Assembly (NCBI RefSeq): GCF_020889705.1
Contig: NZ_JACMYP010000020.1
Coordinates: 1-59,410 of the forward strand
Reading direction: 5' to 3'
Origin: Bradyrhizobium altum
Lineage (GTDB): Bacteria; Pseudomonadota; Alphaproteobacteria; Rhizobiales; Xanthobacteraceae
Length of the DNA stretch: 59,410 bases
The notes beneath the pieces are model-generated. The model ran no database searches, was not told the DNA's origin, and was given only the letters and a program-made list of their open reading frames with translations. Shown one piece after another: positions 48,803 to 57,755 of this stretch. Within the stretch, counting starts at the first letter, position 1. Each line of letters starts with the position of its first letter. Made by a program: the position numbers and the translations under genes.

Positions 48803-49837
48803 ATGGAATATCGCAATCTCGGTGCGTCCGGCCTCAAGGTCCCGGTGCTCAGCTTCGGCACCGGCACGTTCGGCGGCCAGGGACCGTTGTTCTCGGCCTG
48901 GGGCCGCAGCGGCGTCGACGAAGCGCGACGGCTGATCGACATCTGCCTCGAGGCCGGCGTCAATTTGTTCGACACCGCCGATGTCTATTCGAACGGTGCG
49001 TCGGAGGAGATCCTCGGCGCCGCGCTCAAGGGCCGCCGCGACAAGGTCTTGATCTCGACCAAGACCGGCCTGCCGATGGGCGACGGTCCGCTCGATGCCG
49101 GCACGTCGCGATACCGCCTCGTCGCTTCGGTCGACGCAGCGCTGAAGCGGCTCAACACCGACTATATCGACCTCCTGCAGCTGCATGCCTTCGATGCCTT
49201 CACGCCGATCGACGAGGTGCTATCGACCCTCGATGCGCTGGTGCGCGCCGGCAAGCTGCGCTATGTCGGCGCCTCGAATTTCTCCGGCTGGCATTTGATG
49301 AAATCGCTCGGCATCGCCGAGCGGCACGGCTGGCCGCGCTATGTGGCGCACCAGATCTATTATTCGCTGGTCGGCCGCGACTATGAATCCGAGCTGATGC
49401 CGCTCGCGCTCGACCAGGGCGTCGGCGCGCTGGTCTGGAGTCCGCTCGGATGGGGCCGGCTCACCGGCAAGATCAGGCGCGGGCAGCCCTTGCCGAAGAA
49501 CAGCCGCCTGCACGAGACCGCGCAGTTCGGGCCGCCGGTCGACGACGAGAAGCTTTACGCGATCGTCGACGCGCTGGACGTCGTCGCCACCGAGACCGGC
49601 CGCAGCGTGCCGCAGGTTGCGATTGCCTGGCTGCTGGCTCGGCCGAGTGTCTCGTCCGTGATCATCGGCGCGCGCGACGAGACGCAGCTTCGCGACAATC
49701 TCGGCGCAGTCGGGTGGTCGCTCTCGGCGGACCAGATCGCGCGTCTCGACAAGGCAAGCGCGGTGATGCCGGCTTATCCCTACTACCCTTACCGAATCCA
49801 GGAAGGTTTTGCGCGGCTGAACCCGCCGCCGGTGTGA
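48803..49837 (+). CDS. Aldo/keto reductase
   Basis: A 344-residue NADPH-dependent aldo/keto reductase. The catalytic tetrad is visible: Asp and Tyr in FDTADVYSNG, Lys in LISTKTG and His in LLQLHAFDAF. The C-terminal cofactor segment VSSVIIGARDETQLRDNL is present. ATG 48803 is chosen because AAAGGAG sits at normal distance; ATG 48797 would be too close. It belongs to the group annotated YghZ/YajO-like. Together with the MFS gene it may detoxify or export an aldehyde or sugar. Confidence 0.92.
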   Translation: MEYRNLGASGLKVPVLSFGTGTFGGQGPLFSAWGRSGVDEARRLIDICLEAGVNLFDTADVYSNGASEEILGAALKGRRDKVLISTKTGLPMGDGPLDAGTSRYRLVASVDAALKRLNTDYIDLLQLHAFDAFTPIDEVLSTLDALVRAGKLRYVGASNFSGWHLMKSLGIAERHGWPRYVAHQIYYSLVGRDYESELMPLALDQGVGALVWSPLGWGRLTGKIRRGQPLPKNSRLHETAQFGPPVDDEKLYAIVDALDVVATETGRSVPQVAIAWLLARPSVSSVIIGARDETQLRDNLGAVGWSLSADQIARLDKASAVMPAYPYYPYRIQEGFARLNPPPV

Positions 49838-49867
49838 GCCGGCCGCGGGCCTACCGGCGTCACGGTC

Positions 49868-50770
49868 TCACGCTTGTGTGGAATGTTCGCAGACCTGCCG
49901 GCGATATTCCGCCGGCGTGACGTTCATGTGCTGTCGGAACACGCGATTGAGGTGGCTTTGATCGGCAAAGCCGCTCAGCAGCGCGATCTCCTTCAGCGCA
50001 ACGCGGTCCTTGCGCAGATGCTGGCACGCGTGCTCCACCTTGCGCCGCAGGACATAGGCATGCGGCCGCGTGCCGTAATGCACGCGGAACTTGCGGGCGA
50101 ACTGGATCGGCGTGCAATTGCAGATGTTCGCGAGCTCTTCCAGCGTGATGTTCCGGAAGATGTTCTGCTCGATATAGTCCTCGATCAGCCGGGCGTGCGC
50201 CGGGCGAAAGCGTCCTTGCGCGCACGGCGTCTTGAATTCGATCGCCGCATACTTCCGCAGGATGTGCACGCTCGCCTGCAGCGCCAGCGCGTCATAGCAG
50301 AGGCGTCCGCCCGGACCGCCTGCGGCAACCTCCTGAACCATCTGGTCGTTGATCCAGGTCAGCATCGGGTCTTCGGCCTTGAGCAGGTCGTGAAGCTCGA
50401 TCGCCTCGGCGTCGCGGTCGAAGGCATCGCTCGCGGTCTTCATCATGAGCGCTGGAGCGATATAGAAATGGGTGACTTCGATGTCGTTCTTCCAGTGCCA
50501 GCTTGATGGCTCGGCACGGGTCAGCAATGACGTGACGCCGCGACCGACGTGATCTTGCTTCCACGCGCCGGTGACGCGGCGGTTCATCGACGTCACGCCG
50601 TCTCGATAGAGTACGAGCAGGAAGTTTTCCGACGGGGGAACCCAGATATCCGATGGTTCATAGCGAAAAATCCGCAGCCGGAAGTCGCTCCTCCCGACTG
50701 AGGCGCTGTCCAGCTTCAGCTCACCGGGCGCATAGCGCGGCAGTTCCTCGACCGTGATCAATTGGCCCAT
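49868..50770 (-). CDS. AraC family transcriptional regulator (divergent to BVMO gene)
   Basis: A 300-residue AraC-type regulator. The N-terminal half is the ligand-binding domain; the C-terminal 100 residues contain two helix-turn-helix units (ITLEELANICNCTPIQFARK and ALKEIALLSGFADQSHLNRV) and the ending MNVTPAEYRRQ. ATG 50770 (MGQLITVEELPRYAPGELKL) is preferred over long upstream frames. It is divergent from the Baeyer-Villiger monooxygenase gene, 299 bp away, and is the likely activator. Confidence 0.92.
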   Translation of the reverse strand: MGQLITVEELPRYAPGELKLDSASVGRSDFRLRIFRYEPSDIWVPPSENFLLVLYRDGVTSMNRRVTGAWKQDHVGRGVTSLLTRAEPSSWHWKNDIEVTHFYIAPALMMKTASDAFDRDAEAIELHDLLKAEDPMLTWINDQMVQEVAAGGPGGRLCYDALALQASVHILRKYAAIEFKTPCAQGRFRPAHARLIEDYIEQNIFRNITLEELANICNCTPIQFARKFRVHYGTRPHAYVLRRKVEHACQHLRKDRVALKEIALLSGFADQSHLNRVFRQHMNVTPAEYRRQVCEHSTQA

Positions 50771-51069
50771 CGCGCGAGCCTCCTCCGTGGAATCTGTGGC
50801 GCGGTTGACCGCATCTTCTTGGCCGAACGTCTGAGCGCAGGATAGGCCGCTTTCGCCGTTTGCCAAGGCGACCAACGGCCGATGGCTCGATTGCACGGCC
50901 GCGTTCCAGAGATTGTCGGTTTCATCCAAGCCGCTCGGTCGCACGGCACGTAGCCTGCTCTGCGTCCCGGCGACAGCGCCAGCGGCCGAGATCCAATTGA
51001 CGCAACGCACCATCACCCGGCGACACGGCGGGTATGAGCGCGTGCGAAGCAACACAACAGGAGGAAACG

Positions 51070-52710
51070 ATGACCGAGACCGTCACAAGGTCGAGTGGAA
51101 GCAATGGTGCGCGCGCAACGACCAAGCTCGACGCCGTGGTCGTCGGCGCCGGCGTCGCCGGTCTTTACCAACTGTTCCGTCTGCGCGAGCAGGGGCTGAG
51201 CGTGAAGGCGATCGATGCCGGTTCAAGCGTCGGCGGCACCTGGTACTGGAACCGCTACCCCGGCGCACGCTTCGATTCCGAAGGCCACACCTATCAGTAC
51301 CTGTTCTCCGAAGAACTCTACAAGGGTTGGAGCTGGAGCGAGCGGTTCCCGGGCCAGCCGGAGATCGAGCGCTGGCTGAACTACGTCGCCGACCGCCTCG
51401 ACCTCAGGAACGACATCCAGTTCGGCACCACGGTCAAGAGCGCGCATTTCAATGAGGCGACGCAACGCTGGCTCGTGACGACCGACCAGGGCGACGTGGT
51501 CGATACCCAATTCCTGGTCACCTGCTGTGGCATGCTCTCGGCGCCGCACGTATCCTTTCCGGGACAGGAGACATTCAAGGGCGAGCTGTTCCACACCGCG
51601 CGCTGGCCCAAGGGACCGATCGAGCTCGCAGGAAAGCGTGTCGGCGTGGTCGGCAACGGCGCGACCGGGATCCAGGTGATCCAGTCGATTGCCGGCGAGG
51701 TCGGCCATCTCAAGGTCTTCATCCGCACCCCGCAATACATCATTCCGATGAAGAACCCGAAATGGGATGCGACGGATGCCGAGGCCTACAAGTCGAAATT
51801 CAAGTTCCTTACCGAACGGCTGCCGAAGACGTTCACCGGATTCGAGTTCGACTTCGAGCACGTCTGGGCTGACCTGACGCCGCAGCAGCGCCGCCAGGTG
51901 ATCGAGGACTGCTGGAATGACGGATCGCTCAAACTGTGGGTTTCGTCCTTCGCCGAACTGTTCTTCGACGAAGCCATCAACGCCGAGATCACCGAGTTCG
52001 TGCGCGAAAAGATGCGGGAGCGGATCAAGGACCCCAAGCTGTGCGAGCAGCTGATTCCGTCCGATTACGGTTTCGGCACGCACCGGGTGCCGCTGGAGAG
52101 CAATTTCCTCGAGGCCTTCCACCGGCCCAATGTCGAGATCGTCAGCGTCAAGGACAATCCGATCGCCCGCATCACACCCGAAGGCATCCAGACCGCCGAC
52201 GGCACGGTGCACGCGTTCGACGTCATCATTCTGGCCACCGGCTTCGACGCCGGAACGGGGGCGTTGACGCGCATCGACATCCGCGGTCGCGAGGGGCGAT
52301 CGCTGAAGGACGATTGGGGCAGGGACATCCGCACCACGATGGGCTTGCAGGTCCACGGCTATCCGAACCTGTTCACGACAGCGGTGCCGCTCGCGCCCTC
52401 GGCCGCGCTGTGCAACATGACCACCTGCCTGCAGCAGCAGGTCGAGTGGATCGCCGATTGCATCAAGTATCTGCGCGGCAAGAACCTTAACGTCATCGAG
52501 CCGACCAGGGATGCCGAGGATCAGTGGGTGGCGCATCACGACGAGACCGCCAACGCAACGCTGATCGCCAAGACCAACTCCTGGTACCTCGGCTCGAATG
52601 TCGAGGGCAAGCCGCGCCGGGTGCTGTCCTATTGCGGCGGCGTCGGCACCTACCGCCAGAAATGCGACGAGGTCGCCGCGAACGGCTATCAGGGCTTTGC
52701 CATGCAATAG
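51070..52710 (+). CDS. Flavin-dependent Baeyer-Villiger monooxygenase
   Basis: A 546-residue FAD/NADPH enzyme that inserts one oxygen next to a ketone, giving an ester or lactone. It has two Rossmann motifs (VVGAGVAGLYQLFRL and VGVVGNGATGIQVIQ) flanking the BVMO fingerprint FxGxxxHxxxWP, here FKGELFHTARWP. GGTWYWNRYPGARFDSEG is the usual cyclohexanone-monooxygenase-group segment. AACAGGAGG lies upstream of ATG 51070. An esterase-like gene follows after 91 bp, and an AraC gene is divergent. Confidence 0.94.
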   Translation: MTETVTRSSGSNGARATTKLDAVVVGAGVAGLYQLFRLREQGLSVKAIDAGSSVGGTWYWNRYPGARFDSEGHTYQYLFSEELYKGWSWSERFPGQPEIERWLNYVADRLDLRNDIQFGTTVKSAHFNEATQRWLVTTDQGDVVDTQFLVTCCGMLSAPHVSFPGQETFKGELFHTARWPKGPIELAGKRVGVVGNGATGIQVIQSIAGEVGHLKVFIRTPQYIIPMKNPKWDATDAEAYKSKFKFLTERLPKTFTGFEFDFEHVWADLTPQQRRQVIEDCWNDGSLKLWVSSFAELFFDEAINAEITEFVREKMRERIKDPKLCEQLIPSDYGFGTHRVPLESNFLEAFHRPNVEIVSVKDNPIARITPEGIQTADGTVHAFDVIILATGFDAGTGALTRIDIRGREGRSLKDDWGRDIRTTMGLQVHGYPNLFTTAVPLAPSAALCNMTTCLQQQVEWIADCIKYLRGKNLNVIEPTRDAEDQWVAHHDETANATLIAKTNSWYLGSNVEGKPRRVLSYCGGVGTYRQKCDEVAANGYQGFAMQ

Positions 52711-52801
52711 CGCCTGATCGCGATCCGGCGCCGCGGTCTTCGCTGACCGCGCCGCCGCTCACGATTGATCACATCACAAAGCAGTATATGGGAGGACGAC
52801 A

Positions 52802-53995
52802 ATGAGCATGAATTTTGGTGCGGCGGCTGATGCGATTCTCGACGGCGTCGTGACATCCAACCCGCGCGTTCCCGGCGTCGTTGCCATAGTGACCGACCGC
52901 CATCGCAACATCTACGAAGGCGCCGCCGGCAAGCGCCGTCTCGACCAGGCCGCGGATATGACCACCGACAGCGTGTTCGCCATCTTCTCGACCACCAAGG
53001 CGATCACCGGGACGGCGGTCCTGCAACTCGTCGAGGAGGGCAAGCTCGATCTCGACGCGCCGGCCAAGACCTATGCCCCCGACCTCGGCAAGCTCCAGGT
53101 CATCGAGGGTTTCGACGACAAAGGCGAACCACGGCTGCGTGCACCGAAGCGCGACATCACCACGCGTATGCTGATGGTTCACAGCGCAGGCCTGGGCTAC
53201 GACTTCATCAATCACACCTACAATCGCCTCGCGCAGGAGAAGGGGCAGCCCAGCGTGATCACGGCGTCCAAGGCTTCGTTGATGACGCCGCTGCTGTTCG
53301 ATCCCGGCGAGCGATGGGAATACGGCACCAACCTGGATTGGTGCGGCCAGATCGTCGAGACGATCGCCGGCCGTCGGCTCGGCGAGGTGTTCAAGACACG
53401 GATCTTCGAGCCGCTCGGAATCCAGGACACGGCATTTGAGCTCACCGACGCGATGCGCCGCCGGCTCGCCGGCATTCACGCCCGCAACGCCGACGGCTCG
53501 CTCACGCCGATGGATTTCGAGCTGCCGGCCAATCCGGAGATCCATATGGGCGGCCACGGGCTTTACGGCACCATCGGCGACTACATGCGCTTCATCCGGA
53601 TGTGGCTGAACGACGGCGCCGGCGAGCATGGCCGGATCCTGAAGGCCGAAACCGTGCGGATGGCGGAGAAGAACCATCTCGGCAACAACAAGGTCACCGC
53701 CATCACCGGCGTGATCACCTCGCTCGCCAACGACGCCGAGTTCTTCCCCGGCCAGTCGAAATCCTGGGCGCTCAGCTTCATGATCAATGACGAGCAGGCT
53801 CCGACCGGCCGCCCCGCCGGCGCGCTCGGCTGGGCCGGCCTCGCCAACCTGTTCTACTGGATCGATCGCCAGAACGGGTTCGGCGGATTCTGGGCGACGC
53901 AGATCCTGCCGTTTGGTGATCCGACATCCTTTATCGGCTACATCAATCTCGAGACCGCATTCTACGAGGCCCTGAAACTGCGCAAGGCGGGCTAG
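52802..53995 (+). CDS. Serine hydrolase, class C beta-lactamase fold (probable esterase)
   Basis: A 397-residue protein of the beta-lactamase/esterase EstB group. The nucleophile is in the S-x-x-K motif STTK ([17 protein letters not shown]), and the Tyr motif appears as EYGTNLDW. No signal peptide is seen, which argues for a cytoplasmic esterase rather than a penicillin-interacting enzyme. Placed directly after the BVMO, it most likely hydrolyses the ester product. GGGAGG precedes ATG 52802. Confidence 0.9.
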   Translation: MSMNFGAAADAILDGVVTSNPRVPGVVAIVTDRHRNIYEGAAGKRRLDQAADMTTDSVFAIFSTTKAITGTAVLQLVEEGKLDLDAPAKTYAPDLGKLQVIEGFDDKGEPRLRAPKRDITTRMLMVHSAGLGYDFINHTYNRLAQEKGQPSVITASKASLMTPLLFDPGERWEYGTNLDWCGQIVETIAGRRLGEVFKTRIFEPLGIQDTAFELTDAMRRRLAGIHARNADGSLTPMDFELPANPEIHMGGHGLYGTIGDYMRFIRMWLNDGAGEHGRILKAETVRMAEKNHLGNNKVTAITGVITSLANDAEFFPGQSKSWALSFMINDEQAPTGRPAGALGWAGLANLFYWIDRQNGFGGFWATQILPFGDPTSFIGYINLETAFYEALKLRKAG

Positions 53996-54045
53996 AACAT
54001 TTTTGAACGGCCTGGACGCAGCTTCGCGTAAAGAAAACGCGCCAA

Positions 54046-54094
54046 AGCAAGAAACGAGAGCGCCGTTCCGATTCCATCGGAGCGGGCTCTTGCT
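54046..54094. terminator. Hairpin between convergent esterase and histidine kinase genes
   Basis: A long imperfect inverted repeat: AGCAAGA (54046-54052) pairs with TCTTGCT (54088-54094), enclosing GAGCGCCGTTCCGAT / ATCGGAGCGGGCTC. It lies between two convergent stop codons and could terminate both transcripts. No strong T-run is visible. Confidence 0.5.
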
Positions 54095-54124
54095 TCGCGG
54101 CGCGCCGCGGCTAGTTCCGGTCGA

Positions 54125-55501
54125 TCAGCACGCCGGCTGAGCCTTCGGAAACACCATGCGCATGCAGGCGCCGCCGGACGGCGTCTGATCGACCTCGATC
54201 CGGCCGCCGTGCAGACGCATGATGCTCTGCACCAGATCGAGGCCGAGGCCGGCGCCGCGCCCGCCCGGATGCAGCCGGCGGAACGGCTCGAAGATCTGCT
54301 CGCGCTCGTCGGGCGGAATGCCGTCGCCGTCGTCGCAGACCTCGATGCAACCGATTGTCGTCACCCGAACCAGGATCGTGCCACGCCGCTGTCCATGGTC
54401 GATGGCGTTCTGCACGAGATTGGTGAGGGCACGTTCGAGTGAGGTCTGGTCGCCGCTCACCACAATCGTCCCGTCCTTCTGCTCAAAGGACATTTCATAT
54501 CCTGCCGCGAAGGCGAGTGGCGCGAGGTCGAGCACGACCTGTCGGGCAACGCCGATGAGATCGACGGCGGTGAACACGTCGGTCTGCTGATCGAGCCGTT
54601 GCAGGTCGAGCAGCTGGCCGGCCATGACGCTGAGGCGAGTCGCGTCCTCGAGCAGATAGGTCTTCTCCGGGCCCGCCTGCAGTGAGGCGACTCGTGTTGA
54701 AAGAATCGCGATCGGAGTCCGGAGCTCGTGTGCGGCATCGGCGAGGAAACGCCGGTGGCGCTCGTAACCCTTGTCGAGGCGTTCGAGCGCGGCGTTGATG
54801 GCCTTGACCAGCGGGGCAATCTCGATCGGCACCTCGTCGAGCGGCAACTGCGCGCCGCGCCGATCGATGTCGATGCGTTCGGCCTGCGCGGCGACTTGGC
54901 CAAGTCCCTTCATTGCCCGGCGTACCACGAATGGGGTCGCGACCAACGTCGCCAGCGTCATCAGCACGACGATCGGCAGGATCATGTTGAGGAACAGCTG
55001 CGGTGTGATCTCCAGCGCTCGCCACATCGAGAGCTCGCCGTATGTTCCGGTCAGGATCTGGATCCGTCCAGCCGACGTGTCGACCGATTTGACGAGACCA
55101 CCGGGGCGCGGGGCCTCGGCGGCGTCCCACTTGAGTACCGCCTCGCTGACATGTTCGAGGGCCGATGCGATCGGTGCGAACTGCGCGGGCACCGTGCCCT
55201 CGGAGATTTGGTGACCGTCAGCGTCGCGGATGATGAACCAGAGATCGGCGTGCTCGGCGCGCAGGGCGGCCAATTCCGGTGTCTGGCGCAGCGTCAGTCC
55301 GCCCGCTTCATCGCGGGTGACGGCGTCCCTCAGCGTATCGAGGGTGCTGCCTTGGTACTCGCCGATCAGCAGCCCTGCCCACAGCAGCCCGATCGCGGCG
55401 GCCCCGATCAGCAGAATCAGGAGGGTCAACGCAACGGCCTGCAGACCCGCGAGGCGTCCGACCAGGCGCCAGGTGAGGGATCGCGGTCGCAGCACGCTCA
55501 C
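54125..55501 (-). CDS. Sensor histidine kinase
   Basis: A 458-residue membrane kinase. Two membrane helices (about residues 20-45 and 165-190) flank a periplasmic sensor of about 120 residues. A HAMP-like linker leads to the phosphoacceptor box LADAAHELRTPIAILSTR, the N box NLVQNAIDHGQ, G1 CDDGDGIPPDE and G2 GRGAGLGLDLVQ. The form is that of the QseC/PmrB/TctE group. It overlaps the upstream response regulator by four bases. The signal is unknown. Confidence 0.93.
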   Translation of the reverse strand: MSVLRPRSLTWRLVGRLAGLQAVALTLLILLIGAAAIGLLWAGLLIGEYQGSTLDTLRDAVTRDEAGGLTLRQTPELAALRAEHADLWFIIRDADGHQISEGTVPAQFAPIASALEHVSEAVLKWDAAEAPRPGGLVKSVDTSAGRIQILTGTYGELSMWRALEITPQLFLNMILPIVVLMTLATLVATPFVVRRAMKGLGQVAAQAERIDIDRRGAQLPLDEVPIEIAPLVKAINAALERLDKGYERHRRFLADAAHELRTPIAILSTRVASLQAGPEKTYLLEDATRLSVMAGQLLDLQRLDQQTDVFTAVDLIGVARQVVLDLAPLAFAAGYEMSFEQKDGTIVVSGDQTSLERALTNLVQNAIDHGQRRGTILVRVTTIGCIEVCDDGDGIPPDEREQIFEPFRRLHPGGRGAGLGLDLVQSIMRLHGGRIEVDQTPSGGACMRMVFPKAQPAC

Positions 55502-56172
55502 GGTGTCTCTCGCAACACATAGCCGAGGCCACGAACGCCGTTGATGGTGACGCTGGCGTCGGCCTCGGTGAGCCTGCGGCGCAAACGCGACACATGGGTG
55601 TCGAGCGCATTGGGCTGCACCTCGTCGTCGAGGCCGTAGACCGCCTCCATCAGCGCGGAGCGCTGCACCATGCGTCCCATCCGATGCAGCAGCGTTTCGA
55701 GCACCAGCCGCTCGCGACGCGGCATCTCGAGGGGACGTCCGTCGACGCTGGCCTCGCGATGGGTGAAGTCGAACGACAGGCGGCCGATCCGCGCGGCATG
55801 CTCCTGCACGCTCGCGGGCCGGCGCAACAGCGCCCGCAATCGTGCCAGCAGCTCCTCGAACGCAAACGGCTTGCCGAGATAGTCGTCGGCACCGCTGTCG
55901 AGGCCCGAGACCCGGTCCGCGAGCTCGCCGCGGGCGGTCAGCACCAGCACCGGCACGGTGTTGCCGCTCGCGCGCAATTTCGGAATCAGCGACAGCCCGT
56001 CGCCGTCAGGCAACTGGCGATCCAGCACGATGGCGTCGTAACTTCCCGCAGCGGCAATCGCCTCGGCTTCCAAAAGATCAGGCGCGTGATCGACCAGCAT
56101 GTCGTGGCGCGCGAGTGCCGCACGCAGCGCCGCGACCATGTCCGGCTGGTCTTCCACCAACAGCACGCGCAT
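55498..56172 (-). CDS. Response regulator, OmpR family
   Basis: A 224-residue regulator with receiver domain (acidic residues VEDQPD near the start, phosphoacceptor Asp in AIVLDRQLPDGDGL, Lys in DDYLGKPFAFEEL) and a C-terminal winged helix (LVLETLLHRMGRMVQRSALM, ALDTHVSRLRRRL, GVRGLGYVL). It is the first gene of a two-component pair with the downstream kinase and is divergent from the membrane-lipid cluster. Confidence 0.95.
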   Translation of the reverse strand: MRVLLVEDQPDMVAALRAALARHDMLVDHAPDLLEAEAIAAAGSYDAIVLDRQLPDGDGLSLIPKLRASGNTVPVLVLTARGELADRVSGLDSGADDYLGKPFAFEELLARLRALLRRPASVQEHAARIGRLSFDFTHREASVDGRPLEMPRRERLVLETLLHRMGRMVQRSALMEAVYGLDDEVQPNALDTHVSRLRRRLTEADASVTINGVRGLGYVLRETP

Positions 56173-56506
56173 TCGTTGTCCTTATCCCTGCATTGGTTCG
56201 CCATTCGATCCGCCGGCTTTATGCCCGATTCATTGCGGCAACCTTGCGGTTTTCTCCGTGCGAATGCGTCGCGGACCGAAATTTCGCACACGCGCGCATT
56301 CGCGACATGCTGACGCAAGCTTCGCATGAGACAGAGGCGTGCATCGGGACGGTCGAATCGTCTCGACACCGACCGACACTGCTCAACCGGCGGGAGCCTG
56401 CCACACAAGATGGTGGGCACCCGCAATGCGAAAGACACGCGAATGGCCTTGTTAATGAATCCGTGGCGCCAGACCGATTGCGCGCTTATCGTGCGGGAGC
56501 TCCGGC
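56173..56506. other. Divergent region between response regulator and lipid cluster
   Basis: These 334 bp carry the promoters for both directions. No gene is recognisable. I looked for a Pho box (CTGTCAT repeats) and saw none. Repeated CGCGCATTCGC-like and CGACACC/CGACACT motifs occur but do not form a clear operator by eye. Confidence 0.5.
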
Positions 56507-57085
56507 ATGTCGGCCGCTGACATCCTGCCGTTCGTCCGCGCCTGGGTGCGCAATCCGTTGCGTGTCGCCGCGGTCGCGCCGTCCGGGCCTGCTGTCTCGT
56601 CGCTCATGGCGCAGGAGATCACCGCGGACGCCGGCCCCGTGCTCGAGCTTGGCCCCGGCACGGGCGTCTTCACCCGCGCGTTGCTGAAGCGCGGCGTCAG
56701 GCAGCAGGATCTGACGCTGGTGGAGTACGGCTCCGAATTCATCCCGCTGCTGCAGCGGCGCTTCCCGGGCGCCCGCGTGCTGTGGATGGACGCGGCCTGG
56801 CTGCGGAGGGAGAGGCTGTTCGACGGGTCGCCGGTCGGTGCGGTCGTGAGCGGCCTCGGGCTCCTCATGATGCCGCCGGAGAAAGTCATAACTATCCTGC
56901 ACGGCGCCTTCGGCTATCTCCGCGCCGGCGGGGCGTTCTACCAGATCACCTATGGTCCGCGTTGTCCCGTCGCAGACGCGATCCTGGATCGCCTCGATCT
57001 GCAGGCGAGCTGCATCGGACAGACGTTCCTCAACCTGCCTCCGGCTTCCGTGTACCGGATCAGCCGCCGCCACTCCCGCGCTTGA
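56507..57085 (+). CDS. PmtA-like phospholipid N-methyltransferase
   Basis: A 192-residue class I SAM methyltransferase without membrane helices. The opening FVRAWVRNPLRVAAVAPSGP, the SAM motif VLELGPGTGVFTRALLKRGV and LVEYGSEFIPLLQRRFPGAR are the hallmarks of the rhizobial/Rhodobacter PmtA family, which methylates phosphatidylethanolamine towards phosphatidylcholine. Conserved family members can also be rRNA-dimethylase-like in annotation; the membrane-lipid neighbours favour a lipid substrate. GGGAG precedes ATG 56507. The DedA gene follows 10 bp later. Confidence 0.85.
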   Translation: MSAADILPFVRAWVRNPLRVAAVAPSGPAVSSLMAQEITADAGPVLELGPGTGVFTRALLKRGVRQQDLTLVEYGSEFIPLLQRRFPGARVLWMDAAWLRRERLFDGSPVGAVVSGLGLLMMPPEKVITILHGAFGYLRAGGAFYQITYGPRCPVADAILDRLDLQASCIGQTFLNLPPASVYRISRRHSRA

Positions 57086-57095
57086 TCGAGACGCC

Positions 57096-57755
57096 ATGGA
57101 CACGTCGAGCACGATCGCGATGTTTCTGCACTTCGGCCTGGCGGGTATCGGCTGCCTCGCCGTCGCCGAGAAGTTCATTCCGCTGCTGCCGTCCTACGTG
57201 CTGCTGATGCTGCTCGGCTTGACGGTCCCCGACGGCACGATGCTCGCGATGACCATTCTGGCAACCAGCGCCGGGTCGGTCGTCGGTGCCATCGGCTGGT
57301 ACGGGCTCGGGCGCGTGCTCGGCTCGCGGCGCATCGAGGGGCTGGTGGCGCGCTATGGCAAGTTCGTGTTGCTGCGGCCCTCGCTGTATCGACAGCTCAC
57401 CGATGCCTATCGCGGCAATCATTTCTGGGTGACGCTGATCGGTCAGACCCTGCCCACCGTGCGGATTTACCTCGCCCTCCCGGCCGGCGTACTGCGGCTG
57501 GAGCCGCGCGCCTTCGTGATGGCGACGGCGATCGGCACCGTGATCTGGAACATGCCGTTCCTCACGCTCGGCTATGCCCTGCGCGGCAGCGGCCATGATC
57601 CGATCAGCCTCGGGTTCTGGGTGGTGGTCATCCTGATCGCCGTGGAGGTCGCGCTGCTCCTGGGATTTCGCTTCTACAAGCGCTCGCTCGCGCCGCGCCC
57701 TCTCGGGGAGCCGCGCTTACTACCCTCACGCTTGCCGGTGGAGGAAGGCGTATGA
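57096..57755 (+). CDS. DedA family membrane protein
   Basis: A 219-residue polytopic protein with the DedA (SNARE-associated/VTT) domain. AVAEKFIPLLPSYVLLMLLG opens the domain, GSVVGAIGWYGLGRVLGSRR and TLPTVRIYLALPAGVLRLEP (with the conserved Arg and Pro) follow, and GTVIWNMPFLTLGYALRG carries the usual Trp/Asn turn. DedA proteins are implicated in lipid translocation and membrane homeostasis. ATG 57096 is used. Its stop overlaps the next start (ATGA). Confidence 0.9.
   Translation: MDTSSTIAMFLHFGLAGIGCLAVAEKFIPLLPSYVLLMLLGLTVPDGTMLAMTILATSAGSVVGAIGWYGLGRVLGSRRIEGLVARYGKFVLLRPSLYRQLTDAYRGNHFWVTLIGQTLPTVRIYLALPAGVLRLEPRAFVMATAIGTVIWNMPFLTLGYALRGSGHDPISLGFWVVVILIAVEVALLLGFRFYKRSLAPRPLGEPRLLPSRLPVEEGV

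Noticed and set aside
56173..56506. Pho box upstream of the lipid cluster
   Set aside because: I searched by eye for paired CTGTCAT-like elements and found none. A weight-matrix scan could still find a weak site.
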